Shown: positions 35,184 to 46,105 of the stretch, in pieces
Position numbering within the stretch: the first letter of the stretch is position 1
Layout of the letters: each line of letters begins with the position of its first letter
Source of the DNA: Tetracladium setigerum
Taxonomy: Eukaryota > Ascomycota > Leotiomycetes > Helotiales
DNA length: 64,000 nucleotides
Direction: 5' to 3'
Assembly (NCBI GenBank): GCA_031472005.1
Contig: PZJY01000003.1
Coordinates: forward strand, 186,001 to 250,000
The notes under the pieces: generated by a model
Seen by the model: only the letters and a program-made list of their open reading frames with translations
The model's database searches: none
Told to the model about the DNA's origin: nothing
Program-made: the position numbers and the translations under genes

Positions 35184-36376
35184 TCAAGCCTTCTTCGCGA
35201 TCTCAATGACAATTTTCTTGGCCGATACCCCTTTCCTAAGGATATCAATACCCTCTTGAACCTTCTCCAGTCCACCTTTGATAATCTCAGGGTCCGGCTT
35301 GGGTACAAATTTCCCAGCGGCCAGGGCCTCCGGCAGATATCTGCGCCAGATGGCATCTCCAAGATCAAGATCAACCAGTACAGGATCGCCACCAATAACT
35401 ACAAAGTCAGCGTGGCAAAAGAAAGTATAAACTGCAGTGCACATACCGAGTGTTGGTTCCACATTAGGGTATTTACTTTCCGCCGGCCACCTCAACACAG
35501 GAAATATACCACCACCAAGGTCGCTGACGATCTTCATGCAAGTCTGCTGGGTAGCGGGAGAGGAAATACAGTCGAGTACATAATCATCTGGCAGGAGGAG
35601 TTTGGAAATCTCATCGACGACTTTCGGATCATTGTGGTCAAAGACGTATGTAGCGCCAAGGCTCTTGACGAGATCGTGGTTCGGAGGACTGGCAGTAGTG
35701 ACTACCGTTAAACCAGCAGCCACAGCCAATCTATATCACCCGGGGTTAGAGTTTATTGTATACACCTTGGAGCCATAGGAACTCAACGTACTGAATGGCA
35801 GCGCAACCAATAGAGGAACTGCCGCCCCAGAGCAAGATTCTCTTTCCAACGGGTTCAGGGTGAATTGAAGGAAGAGGAAGCTTAAGATGCTTAAAAAGTG
35901 CACACGCAGCCGTAGTATAGCAGAGCGGGATGACAGCAGCATTAGCCAAAGGTACAGAATCGGGAACGACTGCAACCATAATCTCCTGGCAAGTTACGAA
36001 GCGCTGGAACGCAGCATGAGTTGGATTCCCTGTGAAAAGGATATCACACTGGCCAATGACACGCTGGCCAATTTTGAACCGAGTGATTTGAGAACCAAGT
36101 TGGACAATTTTTCCGGACACATCTGTCCCTAAGATGGTGGGATACGACACTGGTACAAACGAATAGTCTTGTATCTATGGTATTGTTATGAACATGAAAG
36201 CTATGACATAGTGAATGAAAGGAGCATACCAAATGATCGATTGGATTGACAGCTGCGTAAGCAACTTCGATAACGACCTCATTTTCGGCAGGTTTGGACG
36301 GCTGTCCTGGGCCAACTTGACACTTGGCATTCTTCGTGGGAATCCACGCAGCTTCATTTTGGATGATTGCAGACAT
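35184..36376 (-). CDS. Medium-chain dehydrogenase/reductase, trans-acting enoyl-reductase/ToxD-like, no zinc site
   Basis: Exons 36376-36230, 36174-35792, 35730-35184 (introns 55 and 61 nt); 358 residues. GroES-like start: VIEVAYAAVNPIDHLIQDY, YPTILGTDVSGKIVQLG, FKIGQRVIGQCD. Cofactor motif: ILLWGGSSSIGCAAIQLAVAAG, then SLGATYVFDHNDP. The Cys and His residues of zinc alcohol dehydrogenases are missing, as in the enoyl reductases that partner polyketide synthases and in ToxD-like proteins. The last third (DAIWRRYLPEALAAGKFVPKP, EGIDILRKGVSAKKIVIEI) is also typical. It lies just downstream of a Zn2Cys6 regulator on the same strand. No synthase gene is in the window, so a biosynthetic role is only a possibility. 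Confidence 0.9.
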
Positions 36377-36840
36377 TTTGGATCTAGATCTAAAGATTTG
36401 AATGATGGCATGAACAAGTACTTTATTGTAGCAAGAACTATATTTTTAAGGATGACACTTCCCTTTATGAGGTCTTCGGGCTACTGTGGACAATCAAGTG
36501 CTTGGCCACGGCCATAATACCTATTGTTCCACTTGGGCTTGCTAATTATGTCAAAAGTACCGCAATCATTCTGCGGCATTTCCTCCTTCAGATTTTGAGA
36601 TTCGTAGGCTGTAAGAACTGTGGAGAACCCAAAGACATGCCCGTCGGGGTTAATGCAATCGCCATTTCGGCCGAAACAGGCTTGAAGAATATGGGGAACA
36701 AGACTCACAAGGTGGGAATACGAATCAACTATTTACTGTGTTATAACCTTGTCTATAGTTCTGGCCAAACACAATTCTGATTTTCCATCAAGCATGAGCT
36801 CCAGTCGCCATATTCAAGGATAATGAGTAAATCTACCTTG
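36377..36840. other. Intergenic, no supported gene
   Basis: Separates the regulator's 3' end from the reductase's start; should hold the reductase promoter. Confidence 0.55.
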
Positions 36841-39308
36841 TCATGGACCTGTACCTGAGAACCCAACGGAGTCTGGAGCTAACATATGTGTCGCATCATC
36901 AAAGACTATTTGTCTATACCCCATCCAATATGATAACCCAACTTCGTCGATCTCAACCGGGTTCATCAGACCCAGTTCCCCATGATTCGCATAGCTGCTG
37001 TCCATATTCAAGAAATCCATGTCCAAGTCAACTTGCATGCTAGCAAAATCAAGATATTGTGTTTTGTCTTTCCGTGCCTCACCTACGGCATTTCGATTTT
37101 CGGTCTGTGGAGGCCAGATTGGCACCCCTGTCAAGCTAACAGCACTGGCGCGAGCGCTTTCGTCATGCTTGTGTTTAACATTTTGGTAGCACGAACGCAT
37201 GATTTTGATTCCAGCTTGCGCAAGCTCGTTTTGTGGCTCCATCAAACACAAACGACTGACGGCCAGTTGGATTGCAAGGACTATCCGATGTAACAATGCA
37301 TTATCATTGCAATGATAAACAGATACCATGGTAGAAAGCACAATAACAGCGTTGATGCTGAAGAATGCGGTGCCAAAGTATGCATAGTGATTGCTGTTCA
37401 TCAACTCGAAAAGTCGATGTTGTGAATCCAGAATGTTGAGAGCTGCTTCTTGTGCTTTCTGCCGGCTTTCTACGTACTGAGCCACATGGGGTCGATGAAG
37501 CGCAAGTAGTAAGCATTGGATACTGCTGTAAATTCTCTCTCGTTGTAGTGGCAAAATCTGATTTTGGAAGTCCAGTGATCTATCAGGGTTCAACGGATGG
37601 AGTGTGGGTGGAAGCTCATCGAGTAGACAAAGCATCTCGTAGTGAAATCGCTGCACCATGGAATAGTCTTTGACACCTCGTTTGTCCGCTCCCGCTACTC
37701 GGATTTCGTCGAGCTTTCGACCGAGCCAGTAACTGAACAAAGTGATGGAAAGGGAGGAGGGCCCCATGTTACTTCGAGAAGCTTGATGTTTGACGACCGA
37801 AGGAGATAAATCCTTGAAGTCCTCCGGAATATCAAAATCGATAGGTGCTTCAACGTCGCAGTCCATTGGGTTTATCAATCTCGGTCGTCCAAGAATTATG
37901 GACATATTGCTTTTCCAGTCAGCATGTTGGGTATGGTAGGGTTTTTACGTACCTGTCCCATATATACAGCAATATCCACATCCTTTTTCTCCACTCCACA
38001 AGCCAGAACTCTGCTGTCGTTAAGTGCAAAGATGTTCTACCTCGCTGATGTAAATTGAGAACTTGAGCTTTTCTGCTTGACATAAGCATAGATCACTAGT
38101 GCGATATAGGGAAGCATACCTAACGGAGTCACTTAATGCTTGCCAAGCCTGTGTACCACGGCCTTCATTCTTGAGCCAGGCAGCTCGTAGCAGATCGTGA
38201 AGAATTGCGGCCATCGGCTTCTCCTGAGATTCTAAGATCTGAATCAATTGCGCACCAGTATCGCTGTATTTTGAAGAAAGCTTTCGAGTATTTGACATGA
38301 GCGACTTTTCAATCTCCGAGCCTGGAGGTAAATGCTGGCATGAAGTTGCAAGTATCTGGAACAGCACCGCAGGGAAATATTTGAGCTCTAGCGGAATGAG
38401 ACTGGTGCTCGGTATTTCTGATACCCTTGAAGTGAGACTGCGCCATTCTTTCAGATCATTGTTGAAAAAGCAAGGTTCAACCAGAGCATAAATCCTAAGA
38501 AATGCTTCTTGGTTATCAAAGTTCATCTCACGACGTGAAAACGATTTACATGCTTACCAATGGATCTCAGCAAAGTAATAAGAGAGAAGAACATCCATAA
38601 GAGCGATAGGTGGCAGATAAGACACTATTTCCCAATATTTTCGTGCCTCTGGTTGATTGGAACTAGAGGACGGGCCATGTGTGTTGTGATCAACTCCCGT
38701 TCGGAATAACTACGTACGTACGTTAGCTTATTTTTAAGACCATTAAAGCTTCTATTACCATGTCAGACTCCACGAACGCGTTGCTGTCTGTAATGGAAGA
38801 GTATCCAAACTGATCGTGAACAGCGGGCTTATTACGCACAGCCTCATTGATTGACGGATTAATCTTCGTTGGGTTCGCTGATTCGACAGCCGGCTGCGAA
38901 GATGAGCTGCTATGAAATTTAAAAGCTTAGTAAAATCTTTATCAGTTCCAAGGTATCATAGCTAACCCGATGCTAGTGGACAGGTAAGATGGATATCATG
39001 GCAACCGAAAGCCGAAAAGAATCAACCCCGATTTCTGGGTCATGGAGTAGGCATCATACCCTGGAAACTGATCATAAAAACACTCTTGGCTAACTTTCCG
39101 AGCTAAACAATTATTGCAGGGTTTCTGGTGGTTGCACTGTCACGATTTGCCAGAAAATTAGTCCTCGTTCTACACTGCCATCGGCCCAGCGAAAACCGCT
39201 ATTAGATGAATTCTTGGGGTTGCGTACCTTTTGCTTTCGGCGGTAGCAATTGGAGCATGATGCAACAGCACGTCTCCGGGCGACTAAAGCCTGTTTTTTG
39301 GCCTCCAT
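36841..39308 (-). CDS. Zn(II)2Cys6 transcription factor with fungal-specific regulatory domain
   Basis: Exons I can place: 39308-39228, 39136-39060, 38909-38759, 38709-38558, about 38526-38120, 38072-37953, 37909-36841. Splicing joins ASCSNCYRRKQK to CNHQKPCNNCLARKVSQEC, giving a complete Cys6 zinc cluster. The middle reads YWEIVSYLPPIALMDVLLSYYFAEIHW and MNFDNQEAFLRIYALVEP, then ILHDLLRAAWLKNEG, LHLTTAEFWLVEWRKRMWILLYIWD and MSIILGRPRLINPMDCDVEAP, all standard for the fungal-specific domain (about residues 110-420). One junction is unresolved: after EIHW a good donor follows, but only 31 nt separate it from the next frame, too short for an intron, and the phase is off by one, so a base is probably missing here too. 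Target genes unknown; the reductase next door is a candidate. Confidence 0.85.
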
Positions 39309-40899
39309 CGTCGTATATTTGTTGATGCTGAGAGGGCATAAATGGAGACGGAGGATTTGACGGATGGGACATGTAGCTTTCGCATATTATCCATTCGTCT
39401 GCTTCCAGATTCGGCTTAGGTGCCTAGTCTCCATTAGTGACGGCACTAAGAGGCGCGAGCGACTCACGAACCAGGAGGCTCTTGACGTATGAGACATACC
39501 AAGGATAGCTCGGAAATGCCAAGAGTCTCTTGCTACGACACCAGTACAGTACATAGGTAGTCTTGTTCGGCATATACAATCTATCTCTGTGAATAGTGTA
39601 CAGTATTGTCCTTGGATAAGTTTTTACACTAGTAATGACAAGTTTCAGCTTCCGGCATCTGCAAAGACTTCTTGAGAAATCCGATCACCCGGATCAGCTT
39701 TTCGGTCGACTCATTGGAGTACTTCGGCCGAAATGTCTTCGGCTGGTCCGAAATGTTCCACAACTGCAACCATCAGAGATTCGACGAGGGAGAGTAGTTA
39801 TATACATTTCTGATTTGAAACTTTCGCTTTGCTTGCATTTTTATGAACAACCATTCTATAGAATATAAACCTCAATTCCCTTTGACTTCTCCCTACTCTA
39901 TAACTGCTATTTCACCAAGTACACAGGCGTGTCGCTGTCAATCTCCCCAAAATTGCAAAAAATATGCCATCACAAGTCTGGCTCATTACCGGAACAACTT
40001 CCGCGAGTCATTTGTGACGTAACAAATGTTCTTACTTGCCAATGAAGCTCCCGCGCGAGGAGTTTTGGTTCAGATACAGTATCACCGTTCAGTGTTCTCT
40101 TACTGTACCTACACTGCGCTCCAGCTCTACCAAATCGCTAATGTAGATAGGCAGATATGTTGAGGCAAAACAACGCAGAATACTATACCAATATATTTGA
40201 TATCGAGAACGAGGGACTCAACAGCTGATTAGAGATAGTCAAGTTATGCCAGAGCTTCTTGACAGTCGCCTACAGTATTCGAAAACTCCATCAACGCGAC
40301 ACAAACACCAAGGAAGTCCCACAGTCTCTATCCTGTCTTCTCCGGCGAATGAACTTCCCTAGTCTAGTCAAAGCCGAGCAGTAGGTCACAATGGCTATGT
40401 TATGAGCCGGGCTATATTCATCTAGATTATCACAGCCTTCTCAGAAACCGGTCGCGGGACCGCCTCGCTACACGTATTAATATATCTAGAATATTTACTA
40501 TTTCATGTAAGCTTCACAAAGATATCACAACTCCTACATAATACGGTGTAGCGTTCTTGGCGAGAATTTAGTTCACGTCAAATGGTTTTTTGAGGCTAAT
40601 CGAAATCCAATCCTCCGTAATCTTGGAAAATGCTACCTTAGCCCTTTTCCAATCAAGTAAGTAATATTGAGGGAGCAAAGTGGTACGAGTATTCTGAGCA
40701 CGTTCCCTGCCAGCCAAGAATGCCAATCTGTGTTGTCGGAGTTAGCATCTGGTCGTTCTCGATAATTGTCAGCAGTACCGGAGCGCTTTGTAATACTTCA
40801 AGTTTCAGTATACAAAAAGACTAGGTATATATACGTATATATGTAGCTGAGTATTTGTTTTACTTAAAGTACTATCTTCCATTTGATTATCTCTACACT
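39309..40899. other. Long intergenic region, divergent promoters
   Basis: About 1.6 kb between the regulator and the SDR gene with no supported gene. A TATA-like tract near 40826 serves the SDR gene. Confidence 0.6.
40826..40833 (+). promoter_or_regulatory. TATA-like tract of the SDR gene
   Basis: A TATATATA tract about 70 bp before the ATG at 40900, at a plausible distance for a fungal core promoter. Confidence 0.4.
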
Positions 40900-41741
40900 A
40901 TGGAAGCCAAAACAACAGTTCTGGTCACGGGTTCTAACAGAGGCATCGGTCTTGGTCTCGTAGAACGTTTTCTGGCGAAACCATCACAAGTCGTCATTGC
41001 AGCTGTGCGTGATCCAGGCCATTCAACTGCTCAGGCCTTACACAAGCTTCCTACAGGTCCCGACACCCAACTCATCCTCGTGAAAATCGATGCCAGCATT
41101 GAGAAAGACGCACATGACGCTGTTGCAGAATTGCAGCAGAAACATGGGGTGACGCATCTCGACATTGTGATTGCAAATGCCGGCGTGGCATACATATATC
41201 CCACTGTTGCAGATGTCAAAATAGAGGATATCAAGGCCCACATGCAGCCGAATGTATATGGTGTCATCGCACTATATCAAGCTACTCGGGGATTATTGAA
41301 GAAAGCTTCGCGGGAGCCCATCTTCATGATCATGGGATCGTCAGCTGGACTTTTAGGGTAGGTGATGTCTCTTTATTTACCACAGCTTCAAGTGTTTGGC
41401 TATGATCTGTGGTTACTCTACCTAGTCCATGTTTTGACGAAACATCTAGGAACCATCTCCCCATACCCAACGCTGCTTACGCCCCAACTAAGACGGCACT
41501 TAATTGGTACACCCGACGTATTAACGCCGAGGATGACTGGCTCAACTGCTTTTCTATCGACCCCGGACATGTGTCAACGGATTTGGGCAACGCGGCGGCA
41601 AAAGCTGTGGGAATGGGCGATTATGCACCTACCACGGTTCAAGAATCCTGCGATGGCATGATGAATATTCTGGCAAAGACCTCTAAGACAGAGTACGGTG
41701 GGAGACTAGCGTTGTATACCGGAGGGTTTCAGGTGTGGTAA
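40900..41741 (+). CDS. Short-chain dehydrogenase, norsolorinic-acid-ketoreductase-like (Nor-1/sniffer group)
   Basis: Exons 40900-41357 and 41450-41741, 92-nt intron, 249 residues. Motifs: TVLVTGSNRGIGLGLVERFL for NAD(P), LDIVIANAGVAYIYP, the catalytic Ser in IMGSSAGLLG, AYAPTKTALNWYTRR with the YxxxK pair, and the C-terminal FSIDPGHVSTDLGNAAAKAVG that typifies the Nor-1/sniffer group. These enzymes reduce ketones in polyketide tailoring or general carbonyl detoxification. I start at 40900, where family similarity begins, rather than at an upstream in-frame codon. No polyketide synthase lies in the window. Confidence 0.9.
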
Positions 41742-42950
41742 AAGAAATTCTATTCTATTTCCTTGGTTCCTCTGTTCATCTCGGCGAGGTCGGATTATAA
41801 TCTGGGCCAGGGAGCTTGTCAGCTGCTCATGAAGACTGTGTTAATGAGGAACAATAAGTTAGGCAAGACATATATAACGGCGTTGTTATGGTGGATGTGC
41901 GAGATATTGTTGTTCATCACGACTTGATACACATACCAATACAAATCGAGGCATACATTCGCACATTCCATCAATTATGAGAAATGATGCACAGGGAAGT
42001 TTCGTCTTCAGGCTGTATGGTGTTCCATCTAAAGGTACTCGGAAGATATTTTCGGATCTTTTTCTATGTCCCTTTGCCGATACTGATACCATGTGACAGT
42101 TGTTCGCATTGAGGATTTCTTTCCCACAAATCATGGGACTTAGACAAGTGTCTGAAATTTTGGCTCACTTGTGTGGACTGGGTTGATTTAAAATTGCTCC
42201 TTATGTTTTTGTTTGGTTTTTGTTCATGGGTCTACTAACCTGACAAGCTAGTTCAGCGTTCCTATATTGACGGTTTATGTTTCCTTCTTGTTTGTTATTT
42301 GCTTGTACAGTGAATTCTACGTTCCATCATGATGTATATCAGATTCCATCAAACCTTGCATAGTTATATCAATATGGCTTTTTTTATTTATACCTGTGCT
42401 TTCAGCAATTTAGGCACTTAAATTTCCTCACCTCCATCAAAATAAAGTGATGGCATATCGTCGAGTATGTAGCACATCCTTAACAAACCTCATGCCTACA
42501 TGTGCTACAACGCATTACTCCGAAGATGTCCTTCTATCGCTTTTGAGTTTCCCATCGCAATTTCCTGATTCATTCGGGCCGAATTTGTAAAATTTCAGTC
42601 GATTCTAGTCAACTCATAACTCCTGGTCTATGCCGACCATGTTTTCATTGGCGGACAACTTGATGATCACAATCAATTTCTCGGACCGCGACCCGTCAAT
42701 ATACAAGCTTCAATACAACCTTAATAATACTCCAGGTGGAGACTGATCGACAAGCCAAAACGCGGGGTATTAATGCAAACAATTTGGATAATTGAGAGAA
42801 GAGCCGGCAAGTGTCTTTTCCAAGTGGTGAGATCTGGGGAAGAGGAGCTCTGAAGCATAAAGCCTGGAGTTTAGCACCAGCCTGAGAGAATTTGAGTCTA
42901 TTATCTTTTTCTTACATCTTTCTGTCTGATCAGAAAAAATACTACCCAAA
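41742..42950. other. Intergenic, no supported gene
   Basis: About 1.2 kb; 3' flank of the SDR gene and promoter of the LPMO gene. Short open frames only. Confidence 0.6.
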
Positions 42951-43804
42951 ATGATTTTCTCTACAGTCCTACTTCCATTTGCCGCTCTGCTTCTCACCGA
43001 AGTCAATGGCCATGGTGCCGTAACAAGCTACGTGATTGGAGCAGTCACATATCCTGGGTATCTACTCTGATTCATGCATCCTAGGTACCCCAAGCAAATC
43101 TGACATGAACAAGTTACCAGGGCTACTCCCCACAATGGGGACCTCCAACGATCCAAAGACAATGGCCCTCATACGACCCCATAACTTCCGTCTCCTCCCC
43201 CTCAATCCGTTGCAACGGCGGCACCTCCGCGCCTCTCAATGCAACCATCACAGCCGGCCAACCCATAACAGCAATCTGGTCTCAATGGACACATGCCCAA
43301 GGTCCCGTCATGGTCTGGCTTTTCAAATGCGCCTCTACATTCGCGAGTTGCGATGGCTCTGGTGCTGGCTGGTTTAAAATCGATCAGAAGGGCCTCACGG
43401 CTCCTCCACTCTCAAGCACAAACTGGGGCACGAACGATGTCATGACAACTCTCAAGTGGACGAGTACCATACCTGCCAAGTTAGCCAATGGGAATTATCT
43501 AGTGAGGCATGAGTTGTTGGCACTGCATCAGACTAATAGTCCACAATTCTATCCGGAGTGTGCACAGATTGTCGTGGTTGGCGGCGGTGGTCAGAGTCCT
43601 AGTGGGAGTTTCTTGACAGCAATCCCAAGTTATGCTAGTGCAAGTGATCCAGGTGTATTGGTAAGTTGTATCTTCCTCTTGTTATTGTTGTTGAGAGTGA
43701 TAATTTGACGTACTCCTACTGATTTTGTGCCTTTCGACCAGGTCAATGTGTATGATCCAACGAGAACAACCTATACACCTCCAGGCCCAGCCGTTTGGAG
43801 TTGA
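42951..43804 (+). CDS. AA9 lytic polysaccharide monooxygenase, secreted
   Basis: Exons 42951-43057, 43114-43660, 43742-43804 (introns 56 and 81 nt), 238 residues. A 20-residue signal peptide (MIFSTVLLPFAALLLTEVNG) ends exactly before His, which becomes the N-terminal copper-binding His of the mature enzyme (HGAVTSYVIG). Other AA9 marks: YQGYSPQWGPPT, SIRCNGGTSAPL, the second copper His in YLVRHELLALHQ, and the axial Tyr with its partner Gln in PQFYPECAQI. Four mature Cys can form the usual disulphides. There is no CBM1 domain; the C-terminus is short and Thr/Pro-rich. The enzyme would oxidatively cleave cellulose or a related beta-glucan outside the cell. The second intron acceptor set (AAG at 43111-43113) was chosen because it restores PGYQGYSP. 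Confidence 0.95.
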
Positions 43805-44091
43805 TCAAATACATTGCGGGGAAATCTTCTCACTGAAAAAGAAAATTTCCTGTTGAAAAATGTCGACTTTGCCTGAAATTTACAAGTCTCGAGGTGTATT
43901 GCAATAGTTGTATAGCCCAAATTGTTTTGGTATTTGGTATTCCCTGGAACTGTTTACATATACGATTGTTAGGTTACCCTTTAAAGTTTGAGATTAAATT
44001 GTTGCATCTTTCAGGAACATATCCGGCAAATTTTACTCTGTTCCTATTTGACTTTTCCCTTCAATCCTGGCCCTTTCCTTCATCCCAATTT

Positions 44092-45274
44092 CTACTTCTG
44101 CAATAGCCATCCTACTCCACAGATCAAATCTCTCTGCCAAATTCTACTGCTTTCAAGACTAGGTGCAGTTGTCCACCATCCATGGGGAAGCCCAGGATAT
44201 ACTTTCTTTCTTGTTTCAATCCCATTACTGCTCAAAATATCGTCGTACAAAAGCATCTCGTCTCGCCTAGGATCCCAACCACAGATTTGAAGGAACGCCT
44301 TCTTGGCCAGCCGATCATGAAAGTCATACAACAATGGCGAATAGAATTTGTTTTCTGGTGGCGCTCCATATATTTCTGTTGCAGTCAGCTTTGCAAAGTG
44401 ACTTCTTCGGAAGTACTTACTTGAGAAATGATCAATACTCTTCCTGGTCAAACCAGGCGCATCATCAACCTCGTCGACACTCAATATACGTTCTTTGTAT
44501 TTCTCTGGTCTAACGGCTGGATGGCAGATGCTAGAAGCGATAAAGATGAGACCTGTTAATGGGGGACTCAAATTCTCGATCACGGCTTCATGGCTGAGTA
44601 CTGCTGTAAAATTGCCACCTGCTGAAGTTCCACCCAGGATGAAACCCTTGGTCAAATCTGTTTTCAATTTTTTCATTGCCTCAATGGTTGTTGCCTCCAA
44701 AAATTAGCGTTATTCGTTCGGTGAACTCCATTGCTTACCCAGCGCAAGACATCCTGACAGTCTTCCAGCCCGCATGGGAATGGGTGTTCAGGTGCCAACC
44801 GATACTCAACATTGACCACACTGACATTTAATTCTTTTGCCAATGCTCTACACGCCTTGTCATCTGTCATCATAAGTCATGGTTTTCCCAAAGACTTGTC
44901 ACTGTCGTCTCACCTGTTTCGAGTCCGCCATACACGAATCCGCCTCCATGAAGATAGAGTATTAAGGGTAGACTTAGTTGGCCCACTGGAATATAGGAGC
45001 GAATAAATATGACGTGCTCTGACCTGGAAGGAATTCCATATTCGACGATGTCCAACCCTTCTTCTTGAATAATTGGCTTTCGTCCGCGGTCCATGCGAAC
45101 AATCTCAGTTCCTGGAGGCAAATTATGTGGAAACTGGACTCAATTAGCCTGGAAAACTACAGCACTAGAGCGCAAACATTTATCCACTACACAAAGGATT
45201 AGCCTAGCATTAAAAATTTGGTATTGTGGACGGACTTCAGGGTCTGGCTTCGCGAGATATCGGTATTCAGCCAT
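44092..45274 (-). CDS. Alpha/beta hydrolase of the hormone-sensitive-lipase (arylacetamide-deacetylase-like) family
   Basis: Exons 45274-45191, 45133-44914, 44863-44739, 44694-44092 (introns 57, 50 and 44 nt), 343 residues, intact. Starts MAEYRYLAKPDPE. Motifs in order: oxyanion LYLHGGGFVYGG, VVNVEYRLAPEHPFP, nucleophile elbow ILGGTSAGGNF, acid in QICGWDPRRDEML, and His in PGLPHGWW. It is cytosolic (no signal peptide). It is transcribed away from a siderophore transporter, sharing an 831-bp promoter region with an iron-GATA site. An attractive reading is an intracellular esterase that opens imported ester-type siderophores to release iron; known siderophore esterases do this job, but similarity to them was not tested. 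Confidence 0.9.
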
Positions 45275-46105
45275 CTTTGGCAGGTACGAATAAAGGTACT
45301 AGTTGGAACTGTGTCTCGCAAAGAATCGCAACAGCTTGGAAAAGTCTGCAGAACTTAATATCGTTAGTGATTTATCTGAGAATCGAAAGACATAGGAATT
45401 AAGCGTTCTTTCCTCCTCTTGGCATTAACTTCCGAAAGTCGGCCATGGTGCGACGTCAACTCGTATATTAGGTACATACAAGAACAAAGTCCAGGATGTG
45501 AGGTCCACAACTTATCATGAGGTTACATTTTTTAATATCTTGCCACCGGTTGCCATTCTTTCATGATGAAAATTCTTCCCAACAAATATCCGAAGTCGAA
45601 AGCATGCAAGTTTCTCCCCGCCCGAACACACCTTCCTATGAAAGCTTGAAATCATATTATTCTTACCAATTGATGTCACGAATTCTTTTCTTTGAACACA
45701 CTAACGACGGCTCAATTGCGGAGCTTGTCTTATCAGATCGAAGATCTACAGTTGCTGATGTGCTGATTAATCGTTAACGTCCACATTCTAACCATTTCCA
45801 GGCATTGAGAAATCTTGGCAATCCCCGAAAGCTTCACGATGCTTGAATTTTTCTTGAACTAGGAAAATCCTTGACTAATTCTCGAATTGTTTCGCTAGAA
45901 ATGGGATGTTGATCAGTTCGGGTTTTGAAATGGTACGAGGAGGGATTTGAAAGGAATCCGCGGGGCAGTATTTTCGGGGTAGGAGTGGCGGCATGTTCTC
46001 GTACGAGATCTTTCACTGCTGATTTACTTAAGTTAAAGTGTTTCCGGGCCCTTTCAAAATTCGTTGCTTTATGTGGTGGTCTTATAGATCTACATTCGAA
46101 TCATC
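45275..46105. promoter_or_regulatory. Divergent promoter shared by the esterase and the siderophore transporter
   Basis: 831 bp between two start codons facing apart, without a gene. It holds a perfect iron-GATA site at 45730-45738. Confidence 0.65.
45730..45738 (-). promoter_or_regulatory. Iron-responsive GATA-factor site (SreA/Urbs1 type)
   Basis: TTATCAGAT on the plus strand is ATCTGATAA on the minus strand, an exact match to the ATCWGATAA element bound by fungal iron GATA repressors. It lies 368 bp before the transporter ATG and 456 bp before the esterase ATG, so it could silence both when iron is plentiful. Confidence 0.65.
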
